Assembly (NCBI RefSeq): GCF_000003195.3
Contig: NC_012874.2
Location: forward strand, 3,007,001-3,071,000
Reading direction: 5' to 3'
From: Sorghum bicolor
Lineage: Eukaryota > Streptophyta > Magnoliopsida > Poales > Poaceae
DNA length: 64,000 nucleotides
Shown here: in pieces, positions 13,107-25,177 of the stretch
How positions within the stretch are numbered: position 1 is the stretch's first letter
Layout: every line of letters begins with the position of its first letter
Program-made: the position numbers and the translations under genes
The notes under the pieces: generated by a model
What the model saw: only the letters and a program-made list of their open reading frames with translations
What the model was told of the DNA's origin: nothing
Databases searched by the model: none

Positions 13107-13853
13107 CCTATTTAAACCACACTTTGGACAGAGATCTTTCCCACAACACAACACCATCTCAGAGCAGAAGAAGAGCCTTCTCCTCCCCTCGAAAAAAAAG
13201 AGAGGAGAGCCTTCTCTTCTCAAGAAGAAGAGGGAAGAAGAAGAAGAAGAAAGGCAAAAGGCCTTCCTTTCGCTTCCAAAGCGAAAGGTACGTGTGGACT
13301 CCACTCCACTTATTTTCTCCATGCGCTTAGCTTTCTCGTATAGTAGATAGATCGGTCAGTCAGTCATACTAGAGAGATATATAGGTAGGGGTAGTAGTCA
13401 GGAGCCAGGAGACGAGAGTCTGGCCTGCTGTGTGTTTTTTTTTTTTTTTGATGAAATGGCCTGGCCTGCTCATACTCGTGCGTCGCTTCACTCTCTCTCA
13501 GGAGTAGATTTTATTGAGAGTGTGCAGTGACAGTATTTTATTGCGAAATTTTTTTTGATGAAATGGCCTGGCCTGTTCAGACTCGTGCGTCTATTCACTG
13601 ACAGTATTTTATTGCGAAATTTGCTTATATTTGAGCCGATCGATCATCTGTTCATCCTCTCTCTCCGCCGAGAGTGGAGTGGAGTCCGGAGAGGCAGACG
13701 AGACGAGACCGACGGACGAATGCTTCCTTGGCATGCCGCCGTCCCTGTTCTTCTCCTCCCTCCCTGATTTCAGTGCTCTCTCTCATATATACCAGATCTG
13801 AAGGCCCGCCAGACTCACGCAATTCCAATCGGAGACCTAACCAGCCGGACAGC
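13107..13853 (+). promoter_or_regulatory. HIPP-A core promoter, 5' UTR and probable leader intron
   Basis: A TATTTAAA box (about 13109-13116) is followed by ACAACACAACACC and a purine-rich GAAGAAG leader. The same arrangement precedes HIPP-B. A GTACGT donor at 13288 and a pyrimidine-rich TTTCAG acceptor ending at 13773 suggest a 5' UTR intron of about 486 bp; the equivalent sites exist in copy B (29989 and 30559). The intron is inferred from paired splice signals only. An ACACGTGT (G-box/ABRE-like) site near 12700 is conserved in copy B near 29357. Within the leader intron about 45 bp are duplicated (13446-13490 and 13553-13600). Confidence 0.6.
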
Positions 13854-15686
13854 ATGAGTCGCCAAGATATCCTCAAAGTCCAGGTGAGTTTATGGAAATG
13901 TTTGCCTGCCTGTCTTGTTTGCTTGCTTGCTTCAGTTCTTCCCAACTCACGCATTCGATGATGTTTTTGTTTTATTATTATTTCTCCTAATCCGTTTCCG
14001 TGACGTTTTTGTTTTTCCTCTGGCTGTCTACAGACCCTCGAGCTCAAAGTTCCCATCCACTGCGACGGGTGTCTGAAAAAGGTCAAGAAGATTGTTCAAA
14101 AAATTGATGGTAAGTTGCTGGAATTAGAACGATCTTTTTAAAACTGCGAATTAATTACTTCCCTTTTTTGTTTTTGTTTTTGTTTCCGTTCTTTTGTGTT
14201 CGTCTTCTTCCCTGTGCTGCTGCTAGGGAAGGAGAGTGAGATGAGGGTGTGTTCAGTTCAGCAGGAGAGGCCGAGAGGCTGCTCTCTGATCTTCCCCGTA
14301 AATACCTTCTTTTTTTCCTCTCTCGTTTTCTTCTGTTCTAAGAGAAATGCATCTGCTGGAATGGTTTGTCGTGCAGGTGTGTACCAGAGCAGCGTCGACG
14401 CGGCGCTGGGGAAGGTGACGGTGACCGGGCTGATGGACCCGGAGACCGTCATCACCAAGATCCACAAGTCCGGCAAGCCGGTGCGCGTCTGGGGAGAGAA
14501 GCCTGGCGTTCCCCTGGAGGTCCAGCTTGAGAACCTGAAGCTTAGCAGCGGTGGGAACGGGAAGGGCCAGCAGCAGCCCAAGGACGATGCCGGCGGCAAG
14601 GACCAGGGCCAGGGCAAGCAGCCCAAGGGTGCTGGAGCGGGCGGTGGTGGCGCCGCTGCCGGCGCCGGCGGTGCGAAGGAGGCGAAGATGGTGGCACCGA
14701 CGCCGCAGCGCTTCGAGCAGATGACGACGCTCCTACCCATACCCATGGGCGCTGGCAAGATGCCGATGCCGATGCCGTTCCCGGCGGCAGCGGGGAAGGA
14801 CCCCAGGATGGTCAAGTTCGACCTCCCCAATGGCGACGAGTTCGGGGACGACGACAACAGCGGGTTCGGCGATGAGTTCGACGAATTCGACGACATCGAT
14901 TTCGAGGATGACGGCCTCGACGACGACCTCAACCTCGACGACGACCCCGCCATGATGACGATGCCTATGGGCGGCAAAAAGGGTGGCGGCGGCGGCGCGC
15001 AGCAGCCGCCGCAGAACGGCAAGGGCGGCGTCGGCGGCGCCCCGGGCGGCGGGAACCAGCCCGGGCAGGGCAACAAGGGCCGCGTCCCCGCCGGCGCCGG
15101 TCTCGGCGGGCCCATGATGGGCGGCATGCTGCCGCCGGCGTGTGGCATGACGATGAGGCCGCCCCACATGACGGGCGCGGGCGGCGGCGCCGGTTTCCCC
15201 GGCATGGGCTCAATGGGTGGCGGCAGGCCCCTTGGCGGCATGCCGATGGCGATGGGCCACCCCGGCATGGGTGGCGCCGGCATGCAACCGGGCAGCGGCA
15301 GCGCGCACGGCAAGCCGGCTGGCGGGATGCCGATGCACCCCGGCATGGGTAGCGCCGGCATGCACCCGGGCAAAGGCGGCGCGCACGGCAAGGCAGCTGG
15401 CGGCATGCCGATGGGCGGTATGCCTGCTCCTGGGTTCTTTCCAGGCGGCAGCATGCCGGCCGGCCAGGAGATGCTGGCCATGTCCCAGCTGCCGCACGGC
15501 CACCACCATGGCCACGGCCACGGCGGCCAGGCGTATCCACCGCCGCCAGCGAGCGGCTACGGGTACGGGTACGGCCGGCCGCCGATGCTGCAGTACCCGC
15601 CGCCGCCGCCGCCGTACTACTACGCGATCCCGCCGCAGGATAACTTTTTCAGCGACGAGAACCCCAACGGGTGCTCGGTGATGTGA
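13854..15686 (+). CDS. HIPP: Heavy-metal-associated isoprenylated plant protein (HIPP-A)
   Basis: Three coding exons, 13854-13883, 14034-14109 and 14377-15686, with GT-AG introns in consistent phase, give 471 residues. Residues about 10-80 form an HMA domain with the metal-binding CxxC (C20-D-G-C23) inside IHCDGCLKKVKKIVQKIDG. A Lys/Gly/Gln-rich linker follows, then an acidic Asp/Glu patch (about 189-226), then a long Gly/Met/Pro-rich region with repeated HGKPAGGMPM units, a His-rich stretch (about 410) and a Tyr/Pro-rich tail. The C-terminal CSVM is a CaaX box, predicting isoprenylation and membrane attachment. HIPPs are known to bind metals such as Cd, Cu or Zn and act in metal handling or stress responses; the ligand here is unknown. 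An upstream frame beginning at 14196 is intronic and is not the start. Tandem paralogue: HIPP-B. Confidence 0.93.
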
Positions 15687-15756
15687 GGCGAGGAGGTCGG
15701 TCGCCGGCAGCCTGCTGCTAATGCATGCTCTCGGGAGAAACTGAACCAGCAGAGTT

Positions 15757-17278
15757 ATGGCCATCATTGAACATGCTTAGTAGTGTGCTTGCTTGCTCTA
15801 AACATCAAGAAGCCATTTTAGAGGTTGCCTCTCGTAGGAGATTAGAACCGGTAGAAGAGTGGATGGAAACAAAAGGGATTAATTGTCTTGAGCATAGGAT
15901 CGATAAGTTTGGGTCGTATCTTATGGAAATAAACCTATCGGTTCTACTAAAACAATCATTACATATTTGAAATACTTTGACGCTTTTGCTCATTTATTTA
16001 ACTGAATTTCGTGATTTTTAAAACCAGATCTTGGTTCATTCATGCTACACACGATTTCTTGGCCCATCTCTCGTATTCATATTTAAATCCTAGGGAATCA
16101 TAAGAATGGTTTTGTTAGAAATGGGTTAATAAGCCATCTCAATGGTACTCTCATCTTGGGAGTGTTTTGAGTATGTTCATTTATCTTATAAGTCGTATTT
16201 TTTCTATCAGCCAACAATGTTTTTCTTTCACGATAAACCAGCGAATAGTATTTTCAGCTATGACTTTTCAGATCAGCGAACAGGCTTGGGTTGCTAATGA
16301 AAGAATCCAGTAAAAGAATATTAGATGGACATGTAAGATGATGGAATGACAAAACAACTACAATTATATAGGGATGCTTTGTATTTTTGATGGATTGAAG
16401 ATAGTAATTGCACTTATTTTAAGGTGATGTGCACAGGTTGCATGAAGAAATTTAAAGTAGCGATGTTGTGTCATTTACTGGGAATGATGTTGATAGCTTG
16501 TATGTTAAGATTGAAAACTAGTGGACAGATGATGTGGTATTTAGTAACATATGACGTAGATAACCTGCATACTACGATAGAAAACTAGTGAAGTTTATTG
16601 TTATAAGATATACAGATATATCATAACAAGAATTAGTAGTCAAAGATATGCTACTACAAGACCGTACCAAAAATCAAAGATGACAAGTATCCTTGACCGA
16701 ATGGCGTGCAGGTTTATTAACTACAAACCAAAGGTTTGCCAACATTACTACAAAAAATATATATATGCCATATTTTCGCAAACTCTATCACGCGATGGAT
16801 CACATATGAGTTCAACATGCGACCCATCCGTGCACCGCTCACTAGGAGGAAAAAGAAAGTGTTAGGGTCTCAGGGCACTCACCGGCGGTTGTCGAAGAAG
16901 CTTTGGGGGTGCCAGTCATGACACATCGTGGTGGCGAGCAAGATGGCGGCAGGAGATGGCAAGCGGGCGGGGCTATTGGCGGGGGAGTCATGATGTGGGT
17001 GATTAGGGGAGGACAAGGTCTAGGCCTCTAGGGGCAGGGGCAGGAGACGGGTGATGTGCATGGCGAGGTGGCAGGTGGTGGAACCTGGAGCTGGAGGGGG
17101 GAAGAGGTGCGAGGATAGCTAGGTCTCGTGCTCCTTAAATGGGACCCGTCGCGTGCTATCTTCTTCCCATTTTCCCCCCAAATATTAAACTCTCGTGGTC
17201 GAATCGAACACTAGCCACACTACTCAGTTAAACAGGACTAGATTAATTTAGGTGTGACAAGTAGTGTAACCAAACTCT
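15757..17278. other. Gene-free interval after HIPP-A
   Basis: AT-rich DNA with only short open frames. About 16206-16285 resembles one arm of a common grass hAT-type MITE (related text occurs near 20705-20845, 43121-43205 and 46189-46250). A GC-rich patch at 16860-17120 may be a gene fragment but has no frame I can recognise. Similarity to the downstream flank of HIPP-B stops at about 15755. Confidence 0.5.
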
Positions 17279-17520
17279 TTAAGAGCAGGTATAATAATGG
17301 GCTTATAGCCAAGCTAATGCTGATGTGGAGGAGAGAAGAGAGGAGAGAGATGATAGTTCGGCTCTTATATAAGCACCAAACTAGGCACGGATGCATAGGT
17401 AGTGGTGGGTCCAAATAGCAAGTGTTGTGAGAAAGAATAGGAAAGAGAAGAGATTTTAGAGAAAGTATAAGACAACTTATTGTATAACTTGGCTCTAATC
17501 ACTTGGCTCTATTATTGATC
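17279..17520. mobile_element. Probable MITE with GAGCAGGTATAATA-type end
   Basis: It begins TAAGAGCAGGTATAATAATG and ends near TTGGCTCTATTATTGATC, with GGAGAGAAGAGAGG purine tracts inside. This layout matches a common grass MITE type. Target duplications are not clear, so the boundaries are approximate. Confidence 0.4.
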
Positions 17521-18540
17521 TTTCTCTAAACACGCCATAATGATCTGGCAGGCGCCTGACGTACCCAAGGCCTAAAAATCTCCTGGCGACTAATGATCTA
17601 GCGCCGTAGCGGACCGGAGGACCGAGAGTGACGAGTGGTTGTGATGTCAACTCTGTTGTCTCAGTGTCTGCGTCTGCATGCAAATGCACATGCACATGCA
17701 TGCATTGCACGGCCGCCGCTGGAGCAGCAACCATGGTCGCCGTCGGCCGGCATCTTTCCTTGCAGTCAGCGACCAGAGCACAGCGCGTACATTCGATCGC
17801 TATCGAGTTGTTTGTTGTACACATATATACACGCTTTGTGGTCCAGCAGGTAATAAGCAGGTTAGCTGTGCCATGCATGTGCTCAAGTGTTATGTGTACT
17901 ACAACCACCTTCCGCTTCCATTCGATCGATCTGCTGCACGCTTTGACGTGAACACATATGCATACTATATTTTCCATAAACTCAAACAGACTTAAGTTAG
18001 TTTGACTCTGACCAAACTTAGCGTTGAATCTTTTCTGGGACAAAGGTAGTATATCATGCATGCTTTTGTGTACTAGGATTAAAGTTTGGTTATACATAAA
18101 GTATAGTCACATCACATGTCATCCAAACATGACCAATGGCTGGACTATTTTTTTTTATTTTGTTATACTCCACCTAAGGGACTGATGGATTATAATTATC
18201 AACTAGCTAGTCTACTAGTTGATAGAATTAAGTGTTAGGTGACTAAAATAAATCCAGTCTCGTGTTGTTTAATTTGGGTATATGGACTAACAGTCTATTT
18301 TAGCCTCCCTTTGCCAGCAAGTATACTTGTTAGAGACTGTTTATTGGAAGCCTTGGATTAAAAAAATAGTGTATTGGAAGTCGATGTTGATAAAGTTATA
18401 GTGATCTTGTACCATACATCACAGTTTCCCAATCTATTTGAATTGAATTTATAGTCATAGATATTATTTAGCAGCATAACTTAAATTGTTGATGAGTTAT
18501 CGATTTACTTGTTAGAGTATAATGATGTTTTTTTATAGCA
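17521..18540. other. Gene-free interval with a CATGCA cluster
   Basis: No gene seen. A cluster of RY-like CATGCA motifs lies at about 17674-17706. Open frames at 17495-18097 on both strands show no domain and are probably chance. Confidence 0.45.
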
Positions 18541-18544
18541 ACAC

Positions 18545-18660
18545 ATGGAAATATTATGTTTGGCCCTGTAAATAGCCTGCCAGGGCTCTCTGCTTGTACT
18601 CTTCATCTTCTATATTAATAGAACTGGTGCACAGTCTCGTGACCATTCCTTCGAAAAAAA
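18545..18660 (+). mobile_element. LINE 3' tail, severely 5'-truncated
   Basis: The text CTTCATCTTCTATATTAATA followed by GTGACCATTCCTTCGAAAAAAA resembles the 3' ends of grass LINEs. Similar flanks (CACATGGAAATAT at about 18542 and CACATGGATATAT at about 18661) look like an imperfect target duplication. Only about 110 bp of element remains. Confidence 0.45.
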
Positions 18661-19085
18661 CCACATGGATATATGTACTAGTATACAATGATATGACTAT
18701 GATTTTGTTCTGTCTCTTGATCGATGAGTAGGTGTGTCCACGTTAACGTCTTGTGTCGTTGTCAAAAAATGTGTTGTGGTTGCAAAACGATTGCGTCGGC
18801 CTAGTCACTTATTGGTACGTACGTACTAATCCTGAACATACAAGGCCCACTTATTTGTGAGCAGGCCCCATCCGGGTGATGCAGCTGCGGCGCCCAAGGC
18901 CAGGGAGTCCAAGCACAAGAGTAGCTGGGCCTGATTGGGCCGAATGCGCTGCCTGTATTGAGAAGCCTAAGAGTGAGTCAGATAATATCCTCTCAAAAAA
19001 AAAAAAGAGTGAGTGAGATAATAAGTAGGAGGAGTGAAGCCTGATGGGGTAAGAATTTTGTAACCCTAACTAGTTTTTATATATA

Positions 19086-19330
19086 CTCCCTCCGTCCCTG
19101 AAAGCTGTAATTTAATTTCTAGAGTTGTACTAAGTCAAACTTTTAAAACTTTAACCAAATTTATAGAAAAAAACACTAAGATTTATAGTTTCAAATTAAT
19201 ACCATTAGATTTATCATTGAATATATTTTCATAAGATACTCATTTTATGATATACATATAGATAATCTTTTCTATAAAGTTAGTAAAAGTTAAACAAGTT
19301 TGACTGACACATTGAAGCTTTAGCGAGTAT
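19086..19330 (+). mobile_element. Stowaway MITE, 3' end degraded
   Basis: It begins CTCCCTCCGTCCCTG after a TA, the usual Stowaway terminus. The interior matches the fuller copy at 50175-50431, including AAACTTTAACCAAATTTATA-type text. The terminal GGGACGGAGGGAG is not recognisable on the right. Confidence 0.7.
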
Positions 19331-21347
19331 TTGGTAATAGACACGGCACTCCACCGTCGTACCTCTTCCCGATCTCCGTTTAATTAGCGGCTTCTTCGTT
19401 GCTGACATTATTCTATTTGGAGACATGATTTGATACGATGCGTGCGTACGTACACATGCAGAGGCCCATGATGCCGAGAGGAGAACGTGCATACAAACAA
19501 AAGGGCCCAAACTAATTGCAAAATGACTGGGCCTGGCCCAGCATGGATCCACATATCAAACTAACAGCGCGGTACCGGTACGTGAAAACAAACCATGCTC
19601 TTTTCATAACACAAATGCCTTGTTTAGTTGGTAAAGTTTTTGGATTTTGGGTACTGTAGCACTTTTGTTTGTTTGTGGCAAATATTGTCCAATCATAGAC
19701 TAATTAGGGTCAAAAGATTCATTTTGCGATTTACAGGCAAACTGTATAATTAGTTTTTGTTTTCGTCTAAATTTAATACTCCATGCATGTGCCGAAAGAT
19801 TCGATGTGACGGGGAATCTTGAATTTTTTTGGAAACTAAACAAGGCCTGTCCAAATCGCGATCGGTCGCACTGGTGTGCGACCACTCGACGCAAGTCGGC
19901 CCATGCACTAAGCGCGGGTGCAACCGGCCCACGTGCACGTGTGTCTGCCTGCCACCGGAGGTGAAGAAGAGGAGGGGGTCTCGCTCGTCGATGCCAGGTC
20001 GGAGACAAAGAAGAAGCCAGTGGTGACTAGGGTTCCGGTGACAGCGAGGTAGGTTTTCTTCAACTATTTCGACGGGCTATAGAAGGGCTAGCTGGGGTCA
20101 TGCAGGGCGACCATGCGGTGGGGAAAGAGGCCAGACGATTTAGGGGCTTGGTGGTGGTAGTGGCGGCCGCGCAAGGTTAGGGCGGGGGCACCACGGCCAG
20201 AGCTCAAAGCTCAGCATTGTTAGCGAGCATAGACATAGCGGAGCTCCAGCGAGAGAGGGAAAGGAAGAAGGCGGCTGTCGCGGGCGTTATGCCCGCAGCG
20301 GGGCGGTGGCTAGCAGCGGGTGCAAGGGAGGAGGAGGAACAACGGCGAGGGCGAGGGCGAGAGCGAGGGCGAGGGCGAGGACGAGGGGCAGCGTTGGCAG
20401 CATAGGAGGAATCCAGCGTGCGATAACAATGTCTCTTTTAAAATATTTTTTAAATAACGCCCTAGGTATAAGAATCACGGACTTTTGTATCCATATAGAG
20501 CACACAAGACGACTAAAAAAACATTCCAAAGAAAATACTTAACCACAAATTAATTTTCTTTTCGAAACATAGCACAAAAGCGCTGCTCGCACGTACGAAC
20601 ACGCACTGTGATGTTATTCTAATTAGCGTCTTCGAGAGAGTGATAGTACGTCACTACCCTAAAAGAATAGCGATGTTTCTTCTTAAAAAAATTATTTTGT
20701 CTCTCATTCTCTTCGACTTTATTCTCATTTTGAGTTCCGAGCTGCAACAACGCTGTCATAGCTGAAAATACCGTTGACTCATTTATTCTGAGAGAAAAAC
20801 ATTGTTGACTGATAGAAAAAATACGGCTTTAAAATAAGCGAAGCAGCGTACTTCTCTCATAATAGGCGTACACAATAGCTACATATTATAAATTGAGTCA
20901 ATCTCTCGTCACTTTTTCATACGGGATTAATCGTTTACTGCACTGATATTTGTTATGGGTTTTTTGAGGTAACAATTAAATCCAACATGCATATATAGTA
21001 TACACATATACTCTGTAGCTAGAGAGCTGTGCGTGCTGTCTTCTCCCAAAACGAAATATCGCATGCCCATGTATAGACAAGTTTAAAGATCGTACCGATG
21101 CGTTTTTTTAGCCTTGTTCTGAGGAATGCTTGCAAGGTACTACCACCGCCTCGTCTATATAAAAACTAATGTCTTATAAAAACGTACATCATTTAGCAAT
21201 GCAACAAACTGAGATTGTCACCTTCATCACGCACATTACGTGTATTACGAGGTTTCTTCACGTGTCAAAGTTGCATCGTCGTTTGAGATCTCAGTATATG
21301 CTAGGCCGGGGCCGGGTCTTGTGAGTTCAGTTGAACACACATGCAAC
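19331..21347. other. Gene-free interval
   Basis: It contains one Tourist copy (listed separately), a GC-rich stretch at 19860-20410 with a GAGGGC-type simple repeat (about 20345-20390) that creates Arg/Gly-rich open frames, and an hAT-like arm near 20705-20845. No gene is supported. Confidence 0.5.
19617..19846 (+). mobile_element. Tourist-like MITE (family T1)
   Basis: Ends GCCTTGTTTAGTT and AACTAAACAAGGC with the conserved interior (TAATTAGTTTTTGTTTTCGTC, then CATGCATGTGCC). The target duplication is not clear. Confidence 0.85.
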
Positions 21348-22100
21348 ACTACTAGACTCACGTTCTTTAACAAGTGCATAAGACACCCGGCAAAGGCTTA
21401 TTTGCACTCGGCAAAAGGCTTTGTCGAGTATCACACTCGGTAAAAAATACTCGGAAAAAATTGATCGGTAGAGGCCGTTTTGCTGAATGCCCACTCGGCA
21501 AAAAAAAGGCCATCACGACACCCTGGCCGTTACCTGGTGCTTTGCCGAGTGTCACGTGACTAGACACTCTGCAAAGAGTTTTTATATATTTTTTTAGAAA
21601 TTCCTTTGCCGAATGCCGACTGATATAGCACTCGGCATTGTATTAATTTTCTTTTAATAGTATACTTTATCGAGTGACCAAGCTATGGCACTTGACAAAG
21701 CTAATTTTTTTAAAAAAAATCTTTATCGAGTGTCTCCCTAGCACTCAGCAAAGCTAGAAAACTGAGGTCCCAGTCGTCCAGTTTCCAGTTTTGCTGAGTA
21801 CCATAACCATTGTGGGTGTCGCCCATTAAAGAGCTTTGCCTAGATATGAAACGACAAGCACTCGGCAAAGGGTGTCGGTGTGACCTGAGTAAGCTCTTTA
21901 CCGAGTGTTCTTGTTTGTCGAGTGCTCAACACTCGGCAAACAAGAGCTTTAACGAGTGCCTTTGTCTCCCGAGCGTCTGGCACTCGGCAAAGCTTTCTTT
22001 ACCGAGTGCTATACTTGACTAAGTGCGGCACTCGAACAAAGAGGTGCTTTACTAAGTGCCCAACATTTTGCATTCGACAAAGATGTTGTGTGCGGTAGTG
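21348..22100. mobile_element. Non-autonomous CACTA element, about 753 bp
   Basis: It starts CACTACTAGA and ends GTGCGGTAGTG, so the termini are CACTA...TAGTG. The flanking triplets CAA and CAG could be a mutated 3-bp target duplication. The body is filled with subterminal-type repeats of CACTCGGCAAAG in both orientations, more than ten times, as in En/Spm-like elements whose transposase binds such repeats. There is no coding frame. Confidence 0.7.
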
Positions 22101-23477
22101 CAGGTACGGTATCCCCCTGCAGGAGAGTTCCTCACGCCATACATGTCCATGTCCCTCCACAAAATGATGAGGCCAAAGCATGCCCTGCCACCTTTGCATG
22201 GAAGCTGCTGCAGCAACACCCGGAACCTAAAAGGGTGCCGATCGACATGCGAAATGGTACGGGAACATCCTTGATGCAGGCATGGGGGAGTCGTTGGCCC
22301 TATAGAGTCGCGGTGAGATTGGCAAGTTAGAGATAAATGATCTTAGGCTTACCTTTATGGAGTTTGTGTTTAAAGTATACGATTTTGTAATAAGATTGTT
22401 CATGTGTTAGCTAAACAAGTCAAACACGCACTAGTCGGAGATGTGACATGTGTAATACCGACGTGTGTGCGTGATTTAGTCTTGTTTGAGGTCCGGCTGT
22501 TTTGATATGAAATGAAGCCAAGCTTGTCTAAAAAAAACGACAATATGTCGATATACAGGGAATATTATACACGATAACGTATGGGAATGCATGTTTCGGG
22601 TCTCCCCAAGAATATCACTATCTTTACAACCAAATAATACGAGTAATAAAAAAAATCTGCGTACATTCAAGTGGGCATCAGACAAAAATAATTTCGCTAT
22701 TTATATTAGGAGTTAGGAGCTTAAAAAACACTCAACCTCCACTAGAATCATGTCCGATCTGTTCCCTACCTGCCTTCAGTGAATCTCCACAAACAAGATC
22801 CATATATACATATACCTTTTCAGAAAAAAAAAAGATCCATATACAAATGCGCTCCCAGCGGCCAGCACAATTGCCAAACAATGAGACAAATGACCACTTT
22901 ACTGCAGTGGCGTACAATGAGAGTTTGGAAGTTTGGACTTGTATGTGTATAGTAGTAGGTGGCAGGGTTGTGCCTCCGAATTCAGCTGCTGCTGGTGGTC
23001 TCGTCGCTAGGGTTCGCCAAGTGCCGCCCATTGCGCTTTACCATACTCTGAACCAGCCGTGGCCCTCAGTTGTTAAAGGGAGACCTAACCTAGTGCTTTC
23101 TGTAAGTACTGGCGGTCCCTCGAATCATGATAGTAGTTCAGTCTGAACCCTGTTCACTTCGGATGGTTGGGACTTCACATTCAGGTACTCCACTAAAAGA
23201 CACCTTTTTTCTCATCTTCTTCCCTCACCAAATGATATAATAAAGGTGGAAATATCAAGCATATACTACAGCAAGTTTTAAATTATAAGTCATTCTATAC
23301 TTTTTTAATAAATAGATTTTAGTACATATCTAGACATACATATATTATGTTTAGATACACAGTGAAGAAAGTACTACTGTTTTTGAGGAAAAAGTAAGTA
23401 CTATTGTGATTTTTACCGTTCGTCCACTTACAGAAGCAAACATTTTTTATCCATAAAACATGCATGGTCACGTGTCA
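22101..23477. other. Gene-free interval
   Basis: Possible gene fragment at 22101-22330 (moderately GC-rich, no recognisable product), otherwise AT-rich DNA. No gene is supported. Confidence 0.45.
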
Positions 23478-23707
23478 GGCCTTGTTTAGTTCCGAAAAGA
23501 TTTTGGATTTCGATATTATAGTATTTTTGTTTTTATTTGACAAATATTATTTAATTATGGACTAACTAGGCTCAAAAGATTCATCTCATGATTTACCGTC
23601 AAACTGTGTGATTAGTTTTTGTTTTCGTCTATATTTAATGCTTCATGCATGTGCCGCAAGATTTGATGTAACAGGGAATCTTGAAAACTTTTTGGCTAAA
23701 CAAAGCC
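23478..23707 (+). mobile_element. Tourist-like MITE (family T1), TCA duplication
   Basis: Ends GGCCTTGTTTAGTTCC and CTAAACAAAGCC, flanked by TCA (23475-23477 and 23708-23710). Interior as in the family consensus. Confidence 0.9.
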
Positions 23708-25016
23708 TCAGTTCGCTCCATATATAAACAAAAATCGGTGGGCAGATCCTTCGTGTGTGTTTGTTTGCCTACAATGCAACCTGCTATGTTTGTTTACAGT
23801 GACCAGATAAGCGAGACTGGAGATGATGTTTATTTGCCTAGTTTATATGGAACTCATCCAACAAAAGAGTCAGAAAACAACTACAAATTAAACGGCTTAA
23901 AAAAGGCCTAAGAGAGCCCAGCGTGTGACCAAGTCTATGAGAAACGAAAGGCTCACAGGTGCTTTAAGCACCATGCATGCGGCCAAGCTCCACATTGGTC
24001 CAGGCAAATAAACACACGCTCAGTTGCACCGGGGAGCCGGACCAGTTCTTGGCTTTGGTTCAGGGCAAACAAAGAGCGGGCGTCCCACGGCCTGTAAGAA
24101 ATGAAAGTCCTGATGTGCATGCAGGCTCCATGCTAGATCAGACATATATATATATATATATATATATATTCATTGACATTTCCGAAAAGTCTCTAAAAAT
24201 TCAGATAAATTTTACTACGGAACAAAGGGGAGGACGACGCTGGATCAGCGAGCCTGTGATAGTACGTACTCCTCTCTGAAAAGGCATGGCATTGTTTCAA
24301 CCAAAACGCATGATTGTCAGAACCTTTTCCCTACAACATCCTAATGCCATCAGGACAGGCCTTTAAGAGTTGATAGAAGCAACTTCTAGGCTGATGCTGA
24401 TGTGATGAGTATATATCATATGTGGCCCAGACCAGGATGCTCCAAATCCACACGTACCCCACACGTCGGGCCCTCACCAACCAGCGGTCTAGCAGCCCAT
24501 TTCAACGGTCCCGTTTGGATCTCAACACGTCGGGTCCACACTACCTCTTCTTGACCGGTATATATCAGGTCCAGTTTGGATCTCAACGAATTTCAAGAAT
24601 CTAGGGGGGGGGGGGGGGGGGGGGGATCATAGAATCCTGTTCATCAAAAAAATCATAGAATCCCAAAATCACAGTATTCACAGCACTGCAAATTTCAAGA
24701 ATCACGCATGGTATGTTTACTTGTTTAGCGTAGCTTAGACTCTCACTCTGCTAATGGCTCTAGCAGTGGAGCCAAAGGAGCCACAACAAACAAAACGACC
24801 AAGGTGGAGAAACACTTGTGTAAGGATTGGAAAAGAGCAGGAGCCGCTTTGCATGTGTGGACTATGAAGGCGAAAAGTTAGTTTTTAGGGCTCCGCCCAA
24901 GTGTTGTGGCTTTGTCAATGGAGCTACAGAGTAGACACCTTGCTAAAGGGGCTCTTTAAGCGTGTGTTTGGTTCATACAAGGTTGTGTTTATCCCGCAAA
25001 TGGTGGCTCACTTGTG
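23708..25016. other. Gene-free interval with simple repeats
   Basis: Contains a short TA run (about 24147-24170) and an uninterrupted 22-G tract (24604-24625). No gene is supported. Confidence 0.5.
24604..24625 (+). repeat. Poly-G tract of 22
   Basis: Twenty-two consecutive G residues on the + strand. The exact length is likely to be uncertain in any assembly. It could form a G-quadruplex. Confidence 0.9.
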
Positions 25017-25025
25017 CGGGCAAGT

Positions 25026-25177
25026 AGGGGGTGCAAATGAGTGATGATTAGGTGCACTTCTAAACCTCTTTAGTTCAAATATTTATACTACTTCTCCAAA
25101 AAATTTAAGAAGTAGTACAAATATTTGAACTAAAGAGGTTTAGAGGTGCATCTAAATATTACCCCTTTGCACCCCTA
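25026..25177. mobile_element. Foldback Mutator-type MITE, 9-bp target duplication
   Basis: Nearly the whole element is an inverted repeat: arms of about 68 bp (25026-25093 and 25108-25177) around a short loop, the inner 35 bp being almost perfect. It begins AGGGGGTGCAAA and ends TTTGCACCCCTA. A perfect 9-bp direct repeat, CGGGCAAGT, flanks it (25017-25025 and 25178-25186). The size and 9-bp duplication fit a Mutator-derived MITE. Its transcript would form a long hairpin. Confidence 0.8.

Noticed and set aside
13288..13773. Tourist or other transposon in the HIPP-A leader intron because of its T-rich runs
   Set aside because: No terminal repeats or target duplications; the same T-rich text exists in HIPP-B, so it is ancestral leader sequence.
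14196..14376. Upstream extension of the HIPP-A exon 3 frame as an alternative start
   Set aside because: It begins at a GTG inside intron 2, and would lose the CxxC metal site encoded by exon 2.
17495..18097. 200-codon - strand open frame
   Set aside because: No domain, no homologous feel, and equally open frames on the + strand.
20217..20542. Arg/Gly-rich open frames
   Set aside because: Produced by a GAGGGC-type simple repeat, with no conserved features.
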